Below are positions 36,771 through 47,352 of a stretch of 64,000 nt of DNA, piece by piece (positions within the stretch are counted from its first letter, which is position 1; each line of letters starts with the position of its first letter). The stretch spans positions 3,534,001-3,598,000 of the forward strand of contig JAKSGN010000006.1 in assembly GCA_024180945.1 (NCBI GenBank). The letters are read 5' to 3'. A program made the position numbers and the translations under genes. The notes under the pieces are model-generated. The model saw nothing but the letters and a program-made list of their open reading frames with translations. It was not told the DNA's origin and ran no database searches. Origin of the DNA: Macrophomina tecta. Taxonomy: Eukaryota > Ascomycota > Dothideomycetes > Botryosphaeriales > Botryosphaeriaceae.

Positions 36771-37254
36771 GTGTGTCCGAGTTGCCTGCTGCAGGGGGCG
36801 AGTGGAGGGTTGGTCTATATTGTAAGCGCAAGGACCCTCATCTACTGGGTGTGGGACTGGTCTCACTTGCTGATTCACGCACCGAAGCGGTGATACGAAG
36901 TCGCGGGCCGCTGGGCGCGTGTATGGCGATAGGAGCCGAGGCGCTGCCCCAGGGCACGGAACAAAAACTGCTGGCCCGAAGGATTCCAGACCACCCCGCC
37001 CTGGACACTGCTGAAGCGGCCCGATACGCCAGTACCGGCCATACCTGATCTGCTCTCCCGTCGAAGCCGCGGATGCCTCAGTCCGCTACCGGCCAAGGCG
37101 GGCCCTCGGCTGCCTCGGAACTATCCGCCCTCCGTCCGATCGGCACAGGCCCCCAGACTCTCGCCCCCAGATGAGAGGGTAGTCACATTTGAGCATGCCA
37201 AATACCATTTCCCTTTCCGGCATGATTTGGCGAGACAATTAGCGCCCGCTTTCC
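36771..37254. other. Intergenic region upstream of the methyltransferase
   Basis: Promoter side of the methyltransferase and 3' flank of the FAD monooxygenase. Short open frames have no motif. I see nothing else in it. Confidence 0.4.
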
Positions 37255-38595
37255 TTACGCTGCCATTGCCCCCGCGGCCTCGTTCAGCTCCTTTTGTAAA
37301 TCCTCGTTCCACACCCATCTGAATCTTTCGACCGACACGGCTTCGAGTTTTGCATAATCCGTCCCCACCCCTTCTTCGAGCCCAGCGAGAGCCAGCCCGC
37401 TCTGCCTGCTGAACTCCACCACCTGCTGCGTGCGCGGCCTACGGACAGCATCATATGCCTGAAACACGTTTGGCAAATCTTCCGCTCTCTCCGCTTTTCC
37501 CAAGAGATTGCTCAACACATAGGCATCCTCCATCGCCTGCCCCGCACCTGCCCCGAGATGCGGCGTGGTTGCATGCGCCGCGTCACCAAGGAGGCACACG
37601 CGACCGCGCCAGTATTTCCTGTCGTGATGGTAGTCGAAAAGTGCCCATTTCTCCATTGTCCCGTACTGAGCGAGGAATTCGACCAGGACCGGATGCCATC
37701 CGTGGAGCTCCTCCACCATCTCCTCTTTGGTGGATGGCGATAGCCATGCCTCTTGACTCCACGTACTGCCTGGATGAGAGCGGGAGGCGAGGACGTTGAT
37801 CAGTTTGCCGTGGTCGACAGGGTAGGTGATGATGTAGCCTCCGTGTCCGGCGTACATTTGGCCGTTGAAAGTCGACTCGCGGCCCATGGCCTTCTCGAAG
37901 GCAGCCGAAGACACCATCGCCCGGATGGCATAACAACCAGTAAACGTTGGCTGGGCCTCGAGACCGTGGACGTACTGCCTGGCCTTGCTTTTGATGCCGT
38001 CACAACCAATAGCAGCACTAGCAACTGCCGAGGTGCCGTCCGAGAAATGGAGGCGTACTCCTCCGCCCTCTGCAGTGGTCAGCTCGTCGATTGTCGTCAA
38101 GGATTTGTTGAACGAAGCCGCGCCCTCAGGCACGAGCTTGATGATTTCATCCAAAAACTTTGCGCGATGCACGCAGCATCTCAACGGTAAGCCTGTCAGG
38201 TTGTCTGCACTCTGCTCGTTCTTCAGATCAAACAGCCATTCGCCTGGGCTGCCCGCTTTCCGCCCATCCACCATCCCGCCGTCAGAGGCTTGGCCGCGGC
38301 GAAAAGATAGAAAGACATCCTCAAGCCCTGGAGTGGTGTTGCACGTCGCGTGTCGGGCGATTGCCTCGCGCAACTGGGGCGAGATCAGGGCAAGAGCGCG
38401 CACGGAGTTTGGGCCAAATGCAACGCCAGCGCCGATCTCGCCAAAGCTCTTCGCGGACTCATATATGTGGACAGGAACACGATGGACGAGGAGAGCAATG
38501 GCCAGAACGACGCCGCCCAAGCCCCCGCCAACAACGGCGACGGAAAAGGGCTTGGGGGGTTGTGCGCCAGGAAGCTCGCTTGCAGGGTCAATCAT
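37255..38595 (-). CDS. FAD-dependent monooxygenase, salicylate-hydroxylase-like, 446 aa
   Basis: Single-exon flavoprotein hydroxylase. FAD dinucleotide-binding motif VAVVGGGLGGVVLAIAL at about residues 19-35 (GxGxxG), ending in the acidic strand HIYESAKSF. A DG motif (AAIGCDGIKSKARQ) follows near 190-205, and the GD motif binding the FAD pyrophosphate (GRVCLLGDAAHATTPHLGAG) near 335-350. This order is that of class A NAD(P)H-dependent aromatic hydroxylases; the HATTPHLGAGAGQAMEDAY stretch resembles salicylate hydroxylases. It probably adds a hydroxyl to an aromatic or cyclic acid in the cytosol. Neither the exact substrate nor the cofactor preference can be read from sequence. It starts 741 bp from the divergent F-box-like gene. 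Alternatives are 6-hydroxynicotinate- or secondary-metabolite-type hydroxylases. Confidence 0.9.
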   Translation of the reverse strand: MIDPASELPGAQPPKPFSVAVVGGGLGGVVLAIALLVHRVPVHIYESAKSFGEIGAGVAFGPNSVRALALISPQLREAIARHATCNTTPGLEDVFLSFRRGQASDGGMVDGRKAGSPGEWLFDLKNEQSADNLTGLPLRCCVHRAKFLDEIIKLVPEGAASFNKSLTTIDELTTAEGGGVRLHFSDGTSAVASAAIGCDGIKSKARQYVHGLEAQPTFTGCYAIRAMVSSAAFEKAMGRESTFNGQMYAGHGGYIITYPVDHGKLINVLASRSHPGSTWSQEAWLSPSTKEEMVEELHGWHPVLVEFLAQYGTMEKWALFDYHHDRKYWRGRVCLLGDAAHATTPHLGAGAGQAMEDAYVLSNLLGKAERAEDLPNVFQAYDAVRRPRTQQVVEFSRQSGLALAGLEEGVGTDYAKLEAVSVERFRWVWNEDLQKELNEAAGAMAA

Positions 38596-39336
38596 GGCGA
38601 GGAGGATGGCGCACGAGGCAGGATTGACCTGTTGGCAGGAGACAGGTTAAATGTGGACGTTGTGCTTATGGCTTACTCCGGCGTAGACCAGTGCTTATCG
38701 TGCTAGCCCGGATAGCTGCCAGATCGACACTTCATACCCGCGGTCCGACGCAGCCTATCAGGCAGATGTGCGCACGACAGCGTCTGCCCAGCTCTGGGGC
38801 CAATGGCGGGCAGACGAGTTTCCGGGTTGCAGAGCGTTTGCCGGGCAGTGCAAATCATCCTGAACTGTGCAGCATCTTGCGCAACGCTTGATTCATGCAC
38901 CTCTGCCAGCCCGCCGTCATTGGTGCGCTCGCCCCGTGGGATTACTCGCATATTGCGACGCAACACGGACAAAGAGGACGCTACTCTGGCGCATAAAACT
39001 GCGCGGCGCCAGCCGAGCGGGACTGCTGCCTCCCGACCTTTCCTGGCGAGGCCGCCCTTGGCTCTGCTGCGCGCTGGATATAACCGATCCTTCGACCACC
39101 TTCTCCACCACTCTGAGTTTTCTGAAACCGGCCTCGTGTAACCCACCGGCAAGCGCGGGAGACAGCGTCTGGGAGGAGTCAGCCCGTCGGTGCCACGACT
39201 CCTGCATGTTCCCGAGGCGATCATTTCCCCGGCTTTCTTGGGGCTCAGTCCAGCCGCCCTCTCCACCACCGCGCATCCAAGCACTTAAAACGCCTCGCGC
39301 TCCAAGCCCGCCGCTCTCCTAGCCCCATGTCCGACA
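38596..39336. other. Divergent promoter region
   Basis: 741 bp between the starts of the minus-strand monooxygenase and the plus-strand F-box-like gene. Open frames on both strands here have no motif. It probably holds both promoters. Confidence 0.45.
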
Positions 39337-40896
39337 ATGGCCTCCACTCCTGCCGCTGCCGCAGACATCTGCTGGGGGACAAGCAAGAAGACGAACCGCC
39401 GTTGCGCCAACAAGTCCAAAGTCGCCGAGCCCGGCTATCTGCCTACATGCCACCAGCATCGTGACCAGCTGCTGCGCCCTGGAATATGCCAGTACATGGT
39501 CGATCCCAAGAGCGGAGCCCAGTGTAAACGCCTCTTCCACTTCGATCCGCCACCTCCGCACCTTGAGCTCTGCCCCGACCACGTGGATACGCCCCAGGGA
39601 CCGTGCTTCTTTCTCAGGCTCCCTGTCGAGCTGCGGATGGAAATATTCAAGTACCTTCTGCCAGCAGGACTGACCGTCACCAGTCCCCCGGTCGGCTCTC
39701 GCGCACTGCAGCGTATCAACGAATTCCTTCCTCTCCTTCTCACCAGCAAGCAGATCGGAGCCGAGGCCCGCGACTACTTGTATGGCAGCACGACTTTCCA
39801 CCTCGAGTTGAGCCAAAAAGGAGCCACAATCGGAGACCGATACCTCTACCGCCCGCGCGGTGCAGAAGAACGCGGAGATCCCGAGCGTGGCATCGTGAAG
39901 GACCTAGATCTTCGTCAACAGCTAGACTTTTCCTATGTCAAGAACTACAATCTCGAAATCATTGTGCAGAATGCCAACCACCTGGATGGCTGGTCCGAAG
40001 AAGTGGAGATGTACGACCTCCGCGATAGCGTCTCAGCAATACTCCCCTACCTTGCGCGAGCCCGCCACCTCCACCGTCTCATCGTTCGTGTCGTATTCTG
40101 CCGCTTTGACTGCTGGACGCCATCCCAAGCCCTCGAAAACTTGAAGCTCATCACGCAACCCCTCACCACCGCCCTCCGCAATACCACCACTCCCATCCTC
40201 GAACCCCCCTGGAAAGGCAGCGGCAACACCTACATCAACTGCAGTTCCGCCGCCGACGTTCCCCCACCCTGGAAAACACAACTCTTTGGCCCGCTCGTCC
40301 CCACCACCGATCCGCATTTCCTCACCTACCAAACCTTCCTCCAAAACACCGTCGCCAGCGCCCTAGCCGTGCCTCCCAAATCTCCTATCGCCCGCATGTT
40401 CTCCACCTTCAAAAACGTCTATCTCGAAGGCGCCGCGCATATGCGCCACGTGCTGCCCTCGGGCTCAGCGAATTACTTGCACCGCGCCCGCGTCGCCCGC
40501 GAGTCGGCCGACGCCGACGCTTTCTTCGCGGCGCGCAACGACTACGTGAAGCAGTGGAACACACACTTGGAGGCCAGCTACAGCGAGCTAGCCCGGGTTA
40601 ACGCGCTCGTGTTCGGCATGTTCGGCGAAGACGTCGTCACAAGCGCTCCGCCGCCATGGGACGCCGCCGCCTCTGTCGCTGCAAGATCGGTCGCCACGTC
40701 CCTGGCGCTGCAGCAGCTCGCTAGCCCGCCGCTCGAGGAGATGCCCTTGCTGTGCGGCAACGGTGCCGGCAATGGCGCGGACGAGGGCGATTTCTGTGGT
40801 GGCGCCCACTACGGCGGCATTGTCGCTGCGCATGGGGATGGTGCTACGTGGTTGGCCGCCAGCTATCATCCGTGGGGTGTGGACCACCAGGCATGA
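39337..40896 (+). CDS. F-box-like protein with two N-terminal Cys/His modules, 519 aa
   Basis: Single exon from ATG 39337. The first 85 residues hold two similarly spaced sets of possible zinc ligands: C12, C23, C38, H41 (C-x10-C-x14-C-x2-H) and C51, C63, C79, H82 (C-x11-C-x15-C-x2-H). Directly after comes FFLRLPVELRMEIFKYLLP (about 91-109), an F-box-like start of the kind that binds Skp1 in SCF ubiquitin ligases, followed by LTSKQIGAEARDYLYGSTTF, seen in many fungal F-box-like proteins. The remaining 350 residues have no domain I know. A role as a substrate adaptor is inference. It lacks leucine-rich or WD repeats that would show a substrate-binding domain. Codon use is even along the gene and no intron is needed. 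Confidence 0.75.
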   Translation: MASTPAAAADICWGTSKKTNRRCANKSKVAEPGYLPTCHQHRDQLLRPGICQYMVDPKSGAQCKRLFHFDPPPPHLELCPDHVDTPQGPCFFLRLPVELRMEIFKYLLPAGLTVTSPPVGSRALQRINEFLPLLLTSKQIGAEARDYLYGSTTFHLELSQKGATIGDRYLYRPRGAEERGDPERGIVKDLDLRQQLDFSYVKNYNLEIIVQNANHLDGWSEEVEMYDLRDSVSAILPYLARARHLHRLIVRVVFCRFDCWTPSQALENLKLITQPLTTALRNTTTPILEPPWKGSGNTYINCSSAADVPPPWKTQLFGPLVPTTDPHFLTYQTFLQNTVASALAVPPKSPIARMFSTFKNVYLEGAAHMRHVLPSGSANYLHRARVARESADADAFFAARNDYVKQWNTHLEASYSELARVNALVFGMFGEDVVTSAPPPWDAAASVAARSVATSLALQQLASPPLEEMPLLCGNGAGNGADEGDFCGGAHYGGIVAAHGDGATWLAASYHPWGVDHQA

Positions 40897-41800
40897 CGGA
40901 AATAGGATCTGTTCTGTTAAGCGACGACTAGGGCGGCGCGTCGAGAAGAGAATGTCAAGAAGCGATGGTGTGTAGGTACGGACGTATCCGAGAGGGTGGT
41001 GGTGCCCTCGCGTAGGCGGCAGAATCCGTAAAGTATGGGTCTAATCCGGAGGCAACGCCGGTTCGTTGCGGTGCCCCCTCCCTTGTTTACTTTCCCAATG
41101 GGATGGTTGCGTTTCTGTTGGCTCGGTTCGGGTTTCGGCTTGGTGGTGTGCTTTGGTTTGTTCCTCTTCTAGCCGAGCGGAAAACTGACAAGGGTAAGGA
41201 GTGGGGTCACCGTGGCCTGCATGCATTGATTGCGAAAAGCGTGTAATCAAGGAGGCAAGGATATTTATAGGTGCGGCGTTGCTCGTAGTGTGGGGTGTTT
41301 CGCATCGAGTTTCCCACACCTTTCTCTCGATCTCATAGCGTGGGTTGTATACGAGAGTGAAGCAGAGGAAAGGAAAGATCACCTCTTTTTTGAATTCTCT
41401 CCTTCCTTTTCTCAGGATGTTCATCGTGGGTTTATTTTTGGGAACAATAGGAGAGGAGCATTGTACGTCAGTATGATTATTACTCGTTAGTGTGCATGCT
41501 TATACCCCGGGTTTTGATATTATTATTTTTTCTGCTGATTCATGCTTGCCTTCTTACTCACGTTCGTGTTTTCGGTTCACCTTCCCCGGTCGGAAATGAA
41601 TTGTTCTATGACGACTACGCTTCTTATCTCGTCCACTCCATTTACTGTCTCCGATCAGCAACTTTCTCATTTCGAAAGGTGACACCAAAAGAGCTTTGCG
41701 CCATCTCCGCGGTTGAACGGAGGGTTGTTGTGAGGGCGTATCACCCCCTTCGTCCGTCCCAGCGCTCCCGAGGAAGCTTTTCCAATAACCCAATGTCCCT
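40897..41800. other. Intergenic region between convergent genes
   Basis: 3' flanks of the F-box-like gene and of the minus-strand SDR gene. T-rich toward 41.5-41.6 kb. Open frames have no motif, and I see no RNA gene. Confidence 0.4.
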
Positions 41801-42824
41801 TCACGACGGCTTAACATAGCCATCGACGTCCGTGCTGTTGCTCAGCTTCTCGTACTTCTTGACATTCTCCCTGTACTGGTCGAGCTTCTCATTGATGCCC
41901 GCGTACGCGTCAGTTCCAACCACGCACCGCAGCGGCGGGTCCTTCATGACGGCCAAATCGTAGAAAGCCTGGGCGCCCTTCTTCGGGTCGCCCGGCTGCG
42001 AGCCGTGCCGCTTGCCCATGATCTCGCGCGCATTGAGGTGGTCGTACGCGGGATGAGGTGCACCTGTACGACAACATCCATCAACCACCGCATTGCCCAA
42101 AGAAGAAGATAATAAAAAGGAGGGTTTAGGGCAAAAGGGAGAAAGAGAGAGACTTACCGAAATCCATACTCCTCCCCGCCCAATCCGTCCTAAACCCGCC
42201 GGGCTCGACGCAGGTGAACCGTATCCCCCACTCGGGCTTCACCTCCTTGCTGACGGCCTCAGTGAAGCCCTCAACCGCCCACTTGCTCGCGCAGTACGTC
42301 GAGAACAGCGGCACGCCACGCTGCCCGCCGATGCTCGTGATCTGCTGGATGACGCCGCCGGCGGGCTGTTGCTCGCGCATCACCTCCATCGCTTTGCGCG
42401 TCACGTTGACCAGCCCGAAGAAGTTGACCTCCATCTGCATGCGGATCTGCGCGTCGGACAGCGACTCAAAGGGGCCCGAGAGCCCGTAGCCGGCGTTGTT
42501 GACGACGACGTCGATGCGCGAGAACTTGTCCAGCGCCGCGGCGAATGCTGCGTCAATGCTGTCCTTGCTCGTGACGTCGAGGTCGGTGAGGAGGAGGTTG
42601 GTCGACGAACCCTCCGGAAAAGACAGCGTCGAGCTCTTGCGCGCCGTGGCGACGACTTTGTCGCCCGCTGCGAGGCAGATCTTGACGAGCTCGTTGCCGA
42701 AGCCGGTCGAGGTGCCTGTTTGTCGGGCGAGAGATGCATCAGTAAACACATCATCTCGAAAGATAATGCGGGATAGGCAAGTGGGGTGGTGCATACCGGT
42801 GATGAAGAAGACGCGGGGAGCCAT
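41801..42824 (-). CDS. Short-chain dehydrogenase/reductase (SDR), 282 aa
   Basis: Three exons, 42824-42797, 42715-42158 and 42063-41801, total 849 nt. The first intron splits the cofactor loop; splicing gives FFITGTSTGFGNELVK, the classical TGxxxGxG Rossmann motif at residues 9-16. NNAGYG follows, then the catalytic region with a Ser in ITSIGG and the YxxxK pair in STYCASK. PGGFRTDW is the usual segment after the active site. The protein has the classical-SDR length. The missing acidic residue at the end of strand two (VVATARKSS) suggests NADP(H) rather than NAD(H). It is cytosolic by lack of signals. The substrate is unknown; carbonyl, sterol and sugar reductases all share this core. Its 5' end faces the 3' end of the enoyl-reductase-like gene on the same strand, 364 bp away. 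Confidence 0.9.
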
Positions 42825-43188
42825 GGTTGCAGGTGAACGTTTCTGCTCAAGCCTGGAGGTGGAGGGAATCAGAGCGGTCTCAATTGGTTAAATAATGCCT
42901 CTCACTCTGCGATAACCTCGATCTAATGGAGTTTAGCAACGGTGTTAGTGTGCAGACTGGATGTGGATGGGCTGACGCGCACAGATCGCGCTATTTTCTA
43001 TCTCCGTCTAGTTCCGTCAACTGCGTCATCAACCCCGCCTGCCCCACTAGTAAGCTTCAGACATTTTAGCTGCATATCACGCTGTTCCCCGGCCTTCAGA
43101 AAGCATTAACTATTGTTGCTCAGACTTATTCATAACTCATGCATGAACCCCCGTTTTCGTGCTGTTACATACTCAGCTCTATCGGCGC
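42825..43188. other. Intergenic region upstream of the SDR gene
   Basis: 364 bp between the SDR start and the stop of the enoyl-reductase-like gene. Likely SDR promoter. I see no other element. Confidence 0.4.
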
Positions 43189-44322
43189 TCAGGCCTCAGA
43201 AATCTTGTAGACCAGCTTCTTCCCGCTGACCTTACCCTGCCTCAGCTCATCCAGTCCCTCCAACACACCCTCCAAACCACCGCCCCTCACGTCCGGACGG
43301 TGCACTTTGAACTTGCCCTCAGCCAGCAGCTTCTCGCTCAACTTCCAGAACTTCTTGCCGAACTCGTAGTCCTCCTGACTAGCCGGGAAGTGGCCGGGGC
43401 CGAACGCCTTGGTGAAGCCCTCGCCGAAGATGGTGTAGCCGAGCGTGGTGCGGGCCTCGACATCCTCGCGCGGCATGTCGATCCACAGCAGCGCGCTGTA
43501 CTGGGGCTTGCGCGACGCCGTCTCGGTCGAGAGCGAGTCCGCGCAGATCTGGGCCGAGTTGCCCTCGGCGACACAGTCGAAGGCGTAGTAGAGCTTGTTG
43601 TTGGTGTGCTTGCGGATGTCCGCACCGACGGTCGGCGAGTTGTAGTCGAAGACGGCGTCGGCGCCCAGTGACTTGACGAGGTCGAAGTTGCGCGGGGAGC
43701 AGGTCGCGATGACCTCGAGGCCAGAGCTGTGTCGGTCACCCTCCCGTTAGCGTCATGTCCGTCCGCGAGTCTAAATTTTGGATAGGAAGGGGGCTCACAG
43801 CTTAGCGAACTGCACGGCGAGCGTGCCAGTAGCAGTGCTCGCACCGTAGATGAGCAGGGGGAAGCGCTCCTTCGCGGGCTCTGACGGCAGTGGCAGCTTG
43901 AGCGACTGGTACAGGCCCTGGCCGATGGTCGAGATGCCCACGCCCAGCGTCGCCGCCTCCTCGAAGCTCACATTGTCGGGGATCTTGAGGAAAATGCCAT
44001 CCTTGGCGGCCAGGTACTCGGCGAACGAGCCGTCCTCGTGGTTGTCGCCGTTGCCGCCGTGCGTCCAGCCGGCGATGCGGTCGCCCTTCTTGACCGACCT
44101 CACGTCGGCGCCGACCTCCTGCACCACGCCAGCGAAGTCGCAGCCGGACGTGCAGCCAGGCGCGTTGGGGATGAAGTCGATATGCTTCCAGTCGGTCGGG
44201 TTCAGCGCGACGGCGACAGTCTTGACGAGGATGCGGTCGGGGCGCAGCTTGGGGACGGGGGCGTCGACAACGGCGGCTTTGCCCTGTTCCTGGATCTTGA
44301 TGGCCTTCATGGTGCCGGTCAT
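43189..44322 (-). CDS. Medium-chain dehydrogenase/reductase, trans-acting enoyl-reductase-like, 353 aa
   Basis: Two exons, 44322-43799 and 43726-43189, joined in a Leu codon (FAKL|SGLEVIATCS), total 1062 nt. The N-terminal GroES-like domain carries VALNPTDWKHIDF and GCDFAGVVQEVG, with no zinc-binding cysteines, as in zinc-free enoyl reductases and quinone reductases. The NADP domain follows: LLIYGASTATGTLAVQFAKL, then the second strand and GADAVFDYNSP. This layout matches fungal trans-enoyl reductases (LovC/ToxD type) and related stand-alone reductases. No polyketide synthase is in the window, so a role beside one is not supported here. Likely reduces a C=C or quinone with NADPH in the cytosol. 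It lies between the SDR and the sugar transporter, all on the minus strand. Confidence 0.88.
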
Positions 44323-45064
44323 GGTGGATTCAAGCTAGAAGAGAGTTATGTGAGCAATTGAGATGGAAATCTGAGGTCTCGTGTGCAATACCAAAAGTTC
44401 GACAACAGGGGACAACAGGGTATGTAATACATAGAGAAGCTTCGGAGACAGAACTGGTGCCAATGGGTGTGCCGAAGCTGAAAAAGCGAAGCTAGAGGAT
44501 GACTGTGCTCCAAGAACCTCGGAGACGACTGTGCTGCTGCTATTGCTGCTGGCAGGAGGTGCCCCACATGCTGAGAAATATGACGCGTAGCGATCACCAA
44601 ACCTAGTCATGTGACGTCACCGGCGGAATATCGTCGAATGGGTGAGGGAGCAGCGTCGTGTTGCCGCAACACCGCAGCTCTGCAGCATCAGCCCACTGCA
44701 CCCTCTCCAATTTTCCGCCTTTGTCTTAGATCGAATGCAGCTAATCCTGACGAATCCTCTTTCATTGGACAGCTGATGATGCCAGCAGATCAGTAATGGT
44801 CAATCCCACCATCAGTAAGCCAAGCGCCGCTTGAGATGCGTTCACGAAGAAGTCCCTTCACTTAGAAATAGAAGCATCTGTAATCCCTGAATTACGTGAG
44901 ATATCAGTTGTCTGCCAGTGGTATCTTAGTCGTTTCCCGTTTCCCTTCCATCAAATTCTATTCGACCTGTTCCCATAATTACCATAATAATAATATCCAA
45001 GGGGAGATCTGAATTAAAGATCTCCCGCACAGCCCTTTCGGGGAAGCTGCCTGGGCCTTCCGCT
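44323..45064. other. Intergenic region between reductase and transporter
   Basis: Promoter side of the reductase and 3' flank of the transporter. It includes a (CTG)n-like GCTGCTGCTATTGCTGCTGG stretch near 44530. Open frames have no motif. Confidence 0.4.
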
Positions 45065-47352
45065 CTAGATCTTGGTCTCGGCCCTCTCGTTGTCTGACGA
45101 ATCGGGCTCGGCGCCCTCGATGCCTTTGTCGAAGTGATACAACGGCTCGAGCTTCGCGTCCTTCTGGAAGAGCACCCAGCGCTTGAACCACCACGGCAGC
45201 GCCTTGGTGAACTGGTACGAGATGAATTTGCGTGACGGCACCGCGAAGATGTAATCCAGTTCCTCGAGCGTGCGTTGTTTGGTTTCAGGAACAAAGAGGA
45301 ATATCATGACGAGGGCGACGACGTTGAGGCCACTATAAATCTTGGTCAGATGTGCCAATGAAGATCAATAATTGAAATCACTTACGCGTAGAATCCGAAT
45401 GCACCTTGAGGTTTGAATGCCTGCAGGATGGCAGGGAAAGAGATGGACAGAACGGCAGCCCAGAACAGGCAAGTCGCCACAGCCCAGCCCATGCCGACCT
45501 CTCTGTGCGAGAGTGGGAAGACTTCTGCTGAGTAGGTGAATGGTACAGGACCTGTGACTAAGCGTCAGTCTGGTGATTTTATCCTGTCTTCAGCATCCAG
45601 AACACACCTTCTCCAGGAGAGTAGAAAGCCGCGAAGAGGTAGATGAAGAAAGCCACGAGACCAAGATGAGCCTTGCTGTCGTTCGGAATGTAGAAGCAGA
45701 AACCGGCGGCGAGCAGCGTCCAGGCCATCTGCGGGAAGGTGAACAGCAAGAGCGTGCGGCGACCGTAAGTATCGATGGTCCAGATGGCAGGCCACGCGAA
45801 GACAAAGTTGACGAGGCCGAAACCGAAAGATGCGATCAAAGCCTCTTTCTGGGACGCACCCGCCTCTCTAAAGACAGTAGACGAGTAGAAACTAAGGGGA
45901 TCTAAATTAGCACCTGGCCTGTTTTACAGAAAGAAACAGGTGCTTTCTTACGCAATGATGTTAATACCGCACATCTGCTGCGCGATCATAACCACGAAAG
46001 ATGCCAGGGTACCACGACGAACGCGAGGAATAGTAAACAGCTGAGCAAAGCGGGTCACATAGTTGGACTCGCCGACGATAGAAGCTTCGACTTCCAACTG
46101 GGCGTGGATGTAGTACAGATCGCGAGCGGCTTGGATCGGGTGGAAACGCAGACGCAGGAGGGAGTCGTATGCCTTTCGGTATCTGTTCTTCTTCATGTAC
46201 CAACGAGGTGATTCTGTATCACGTAAGTGAAATGCAGCGGGCAGAGCTGGTTCTGGCACTTGAGCTTACCAGGACAGAAGAAGATTCCAACGCAAAGGGG
46301 AACAGCCGGGATAAAGGCTGATCCAATTTGCAGACGCCAGGCAATGGTACCCACCTGGTACACAGCAAGGTTGGCACAGAAGCCCAGGAAAATCCCAAAG
46401 GCCGTCCACATCTGCCATGACATGACCAGAGCTCCGCGAATCCTCGCAGGCGCATTTTCGGCGGCGAAAATTGGTACAGTGGCACCCTTTAGACCCATTC
46501 CGATCCCCATGAGAAGACGCGTGATGAAGAGCTCCTCCCATGTCTGAGAGACAGCGCCACCAATAGGAGTAAGAACGCAGAAAACAGCCGAGATGAAGAT
46601 GGTACCGCGACGACCGAAATAGTAGTTGATGGGGTCCGAAAGCCAGCAGCCACTAAGCACCGTTAGTCGTTTGTGGTGAATAACCAGGAAGCGCAAGCTA
46701 ACATGAAAGCAGATCCAAGATAAGGCCCAGCGTTGACAACACCCACAAGCCAGCTGTCACGAGTGTAGTTAGGATGGCCCGGGTCTTCACCATGGCCAAT
46801 ACCGAATTCCTGAGGAAAGGACAAGTTGGCCCCGTTACTGCGGAGGTCGTCAGTAATGTACAGAAAGCTGTTCCAAGGTCTGAGCACTCACGATCCGGTT
46901 TGGTCCCAGCCCTGAACGGCGGCACCGATAGAACAGACGACAATCGTAACGTAAAGAGCCAAAGGGTGCTTCCATTTATGATCGTGCTCCTGTTGGAGAA
47001 AATGGGACTCCTCGTTGGTGAGACCCTCGACCTCGTTCCATCTTGTCGGATTCTGGGCAACCAGCGCGCCCTTCTTCAGGTTTTCGGTGAGATCGACGAT
47101 GTCTTTATCGCGGGCGAATTCTTCAACATCTCTCATCAAGACATCGTACGGAATATCGGCAAGAGGATTGGCGACCCTAAAGGCTTGTTAGCATTTCATG
47201 GCAAAGCTTTGCGCGGAGAAAGACGGCCGGCAAGCTCACTTGGCGTCGAGATTCTTAGCAAGGTTAAGAGAGGTGATGGTGCCTCGGCGCCCCTCGCCAG
47301 TAATGGCCTCCTCGTGGTAAATCTCGTCCTTTGCCTCGACCTTCTCCGTCAT
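45065..47352 (-). CDS. MFS sugar transporter, maltose/alpha-glucoside permease-like, 631 aa
   Basis: Proton-coupled sugar importer of the plasma membrane. Eight exons: 47352-47240, 47176-46892, 46837-46703, 46652-46270, 46213-45952, 45891-45608, 45551-45386, 45332-45065, total 1896 nt, all with GT-AG introns. About 100 residues of cytosolic N-terminus precede the first membrane helix ([23 protein letters not shown]). Sugar-transporter signatures follow in order: [79 protein letters not shown] and [13 protein letters not shown]. The QGWDQTG and [12 protein letters not shown] elements resemble the MAL-type (alpha-glucoside) branch, but the sugar is inference. There is no glucosidase nearby to confirm it. 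Twelve membrane segments are expected by family. Confidence 0.93.
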
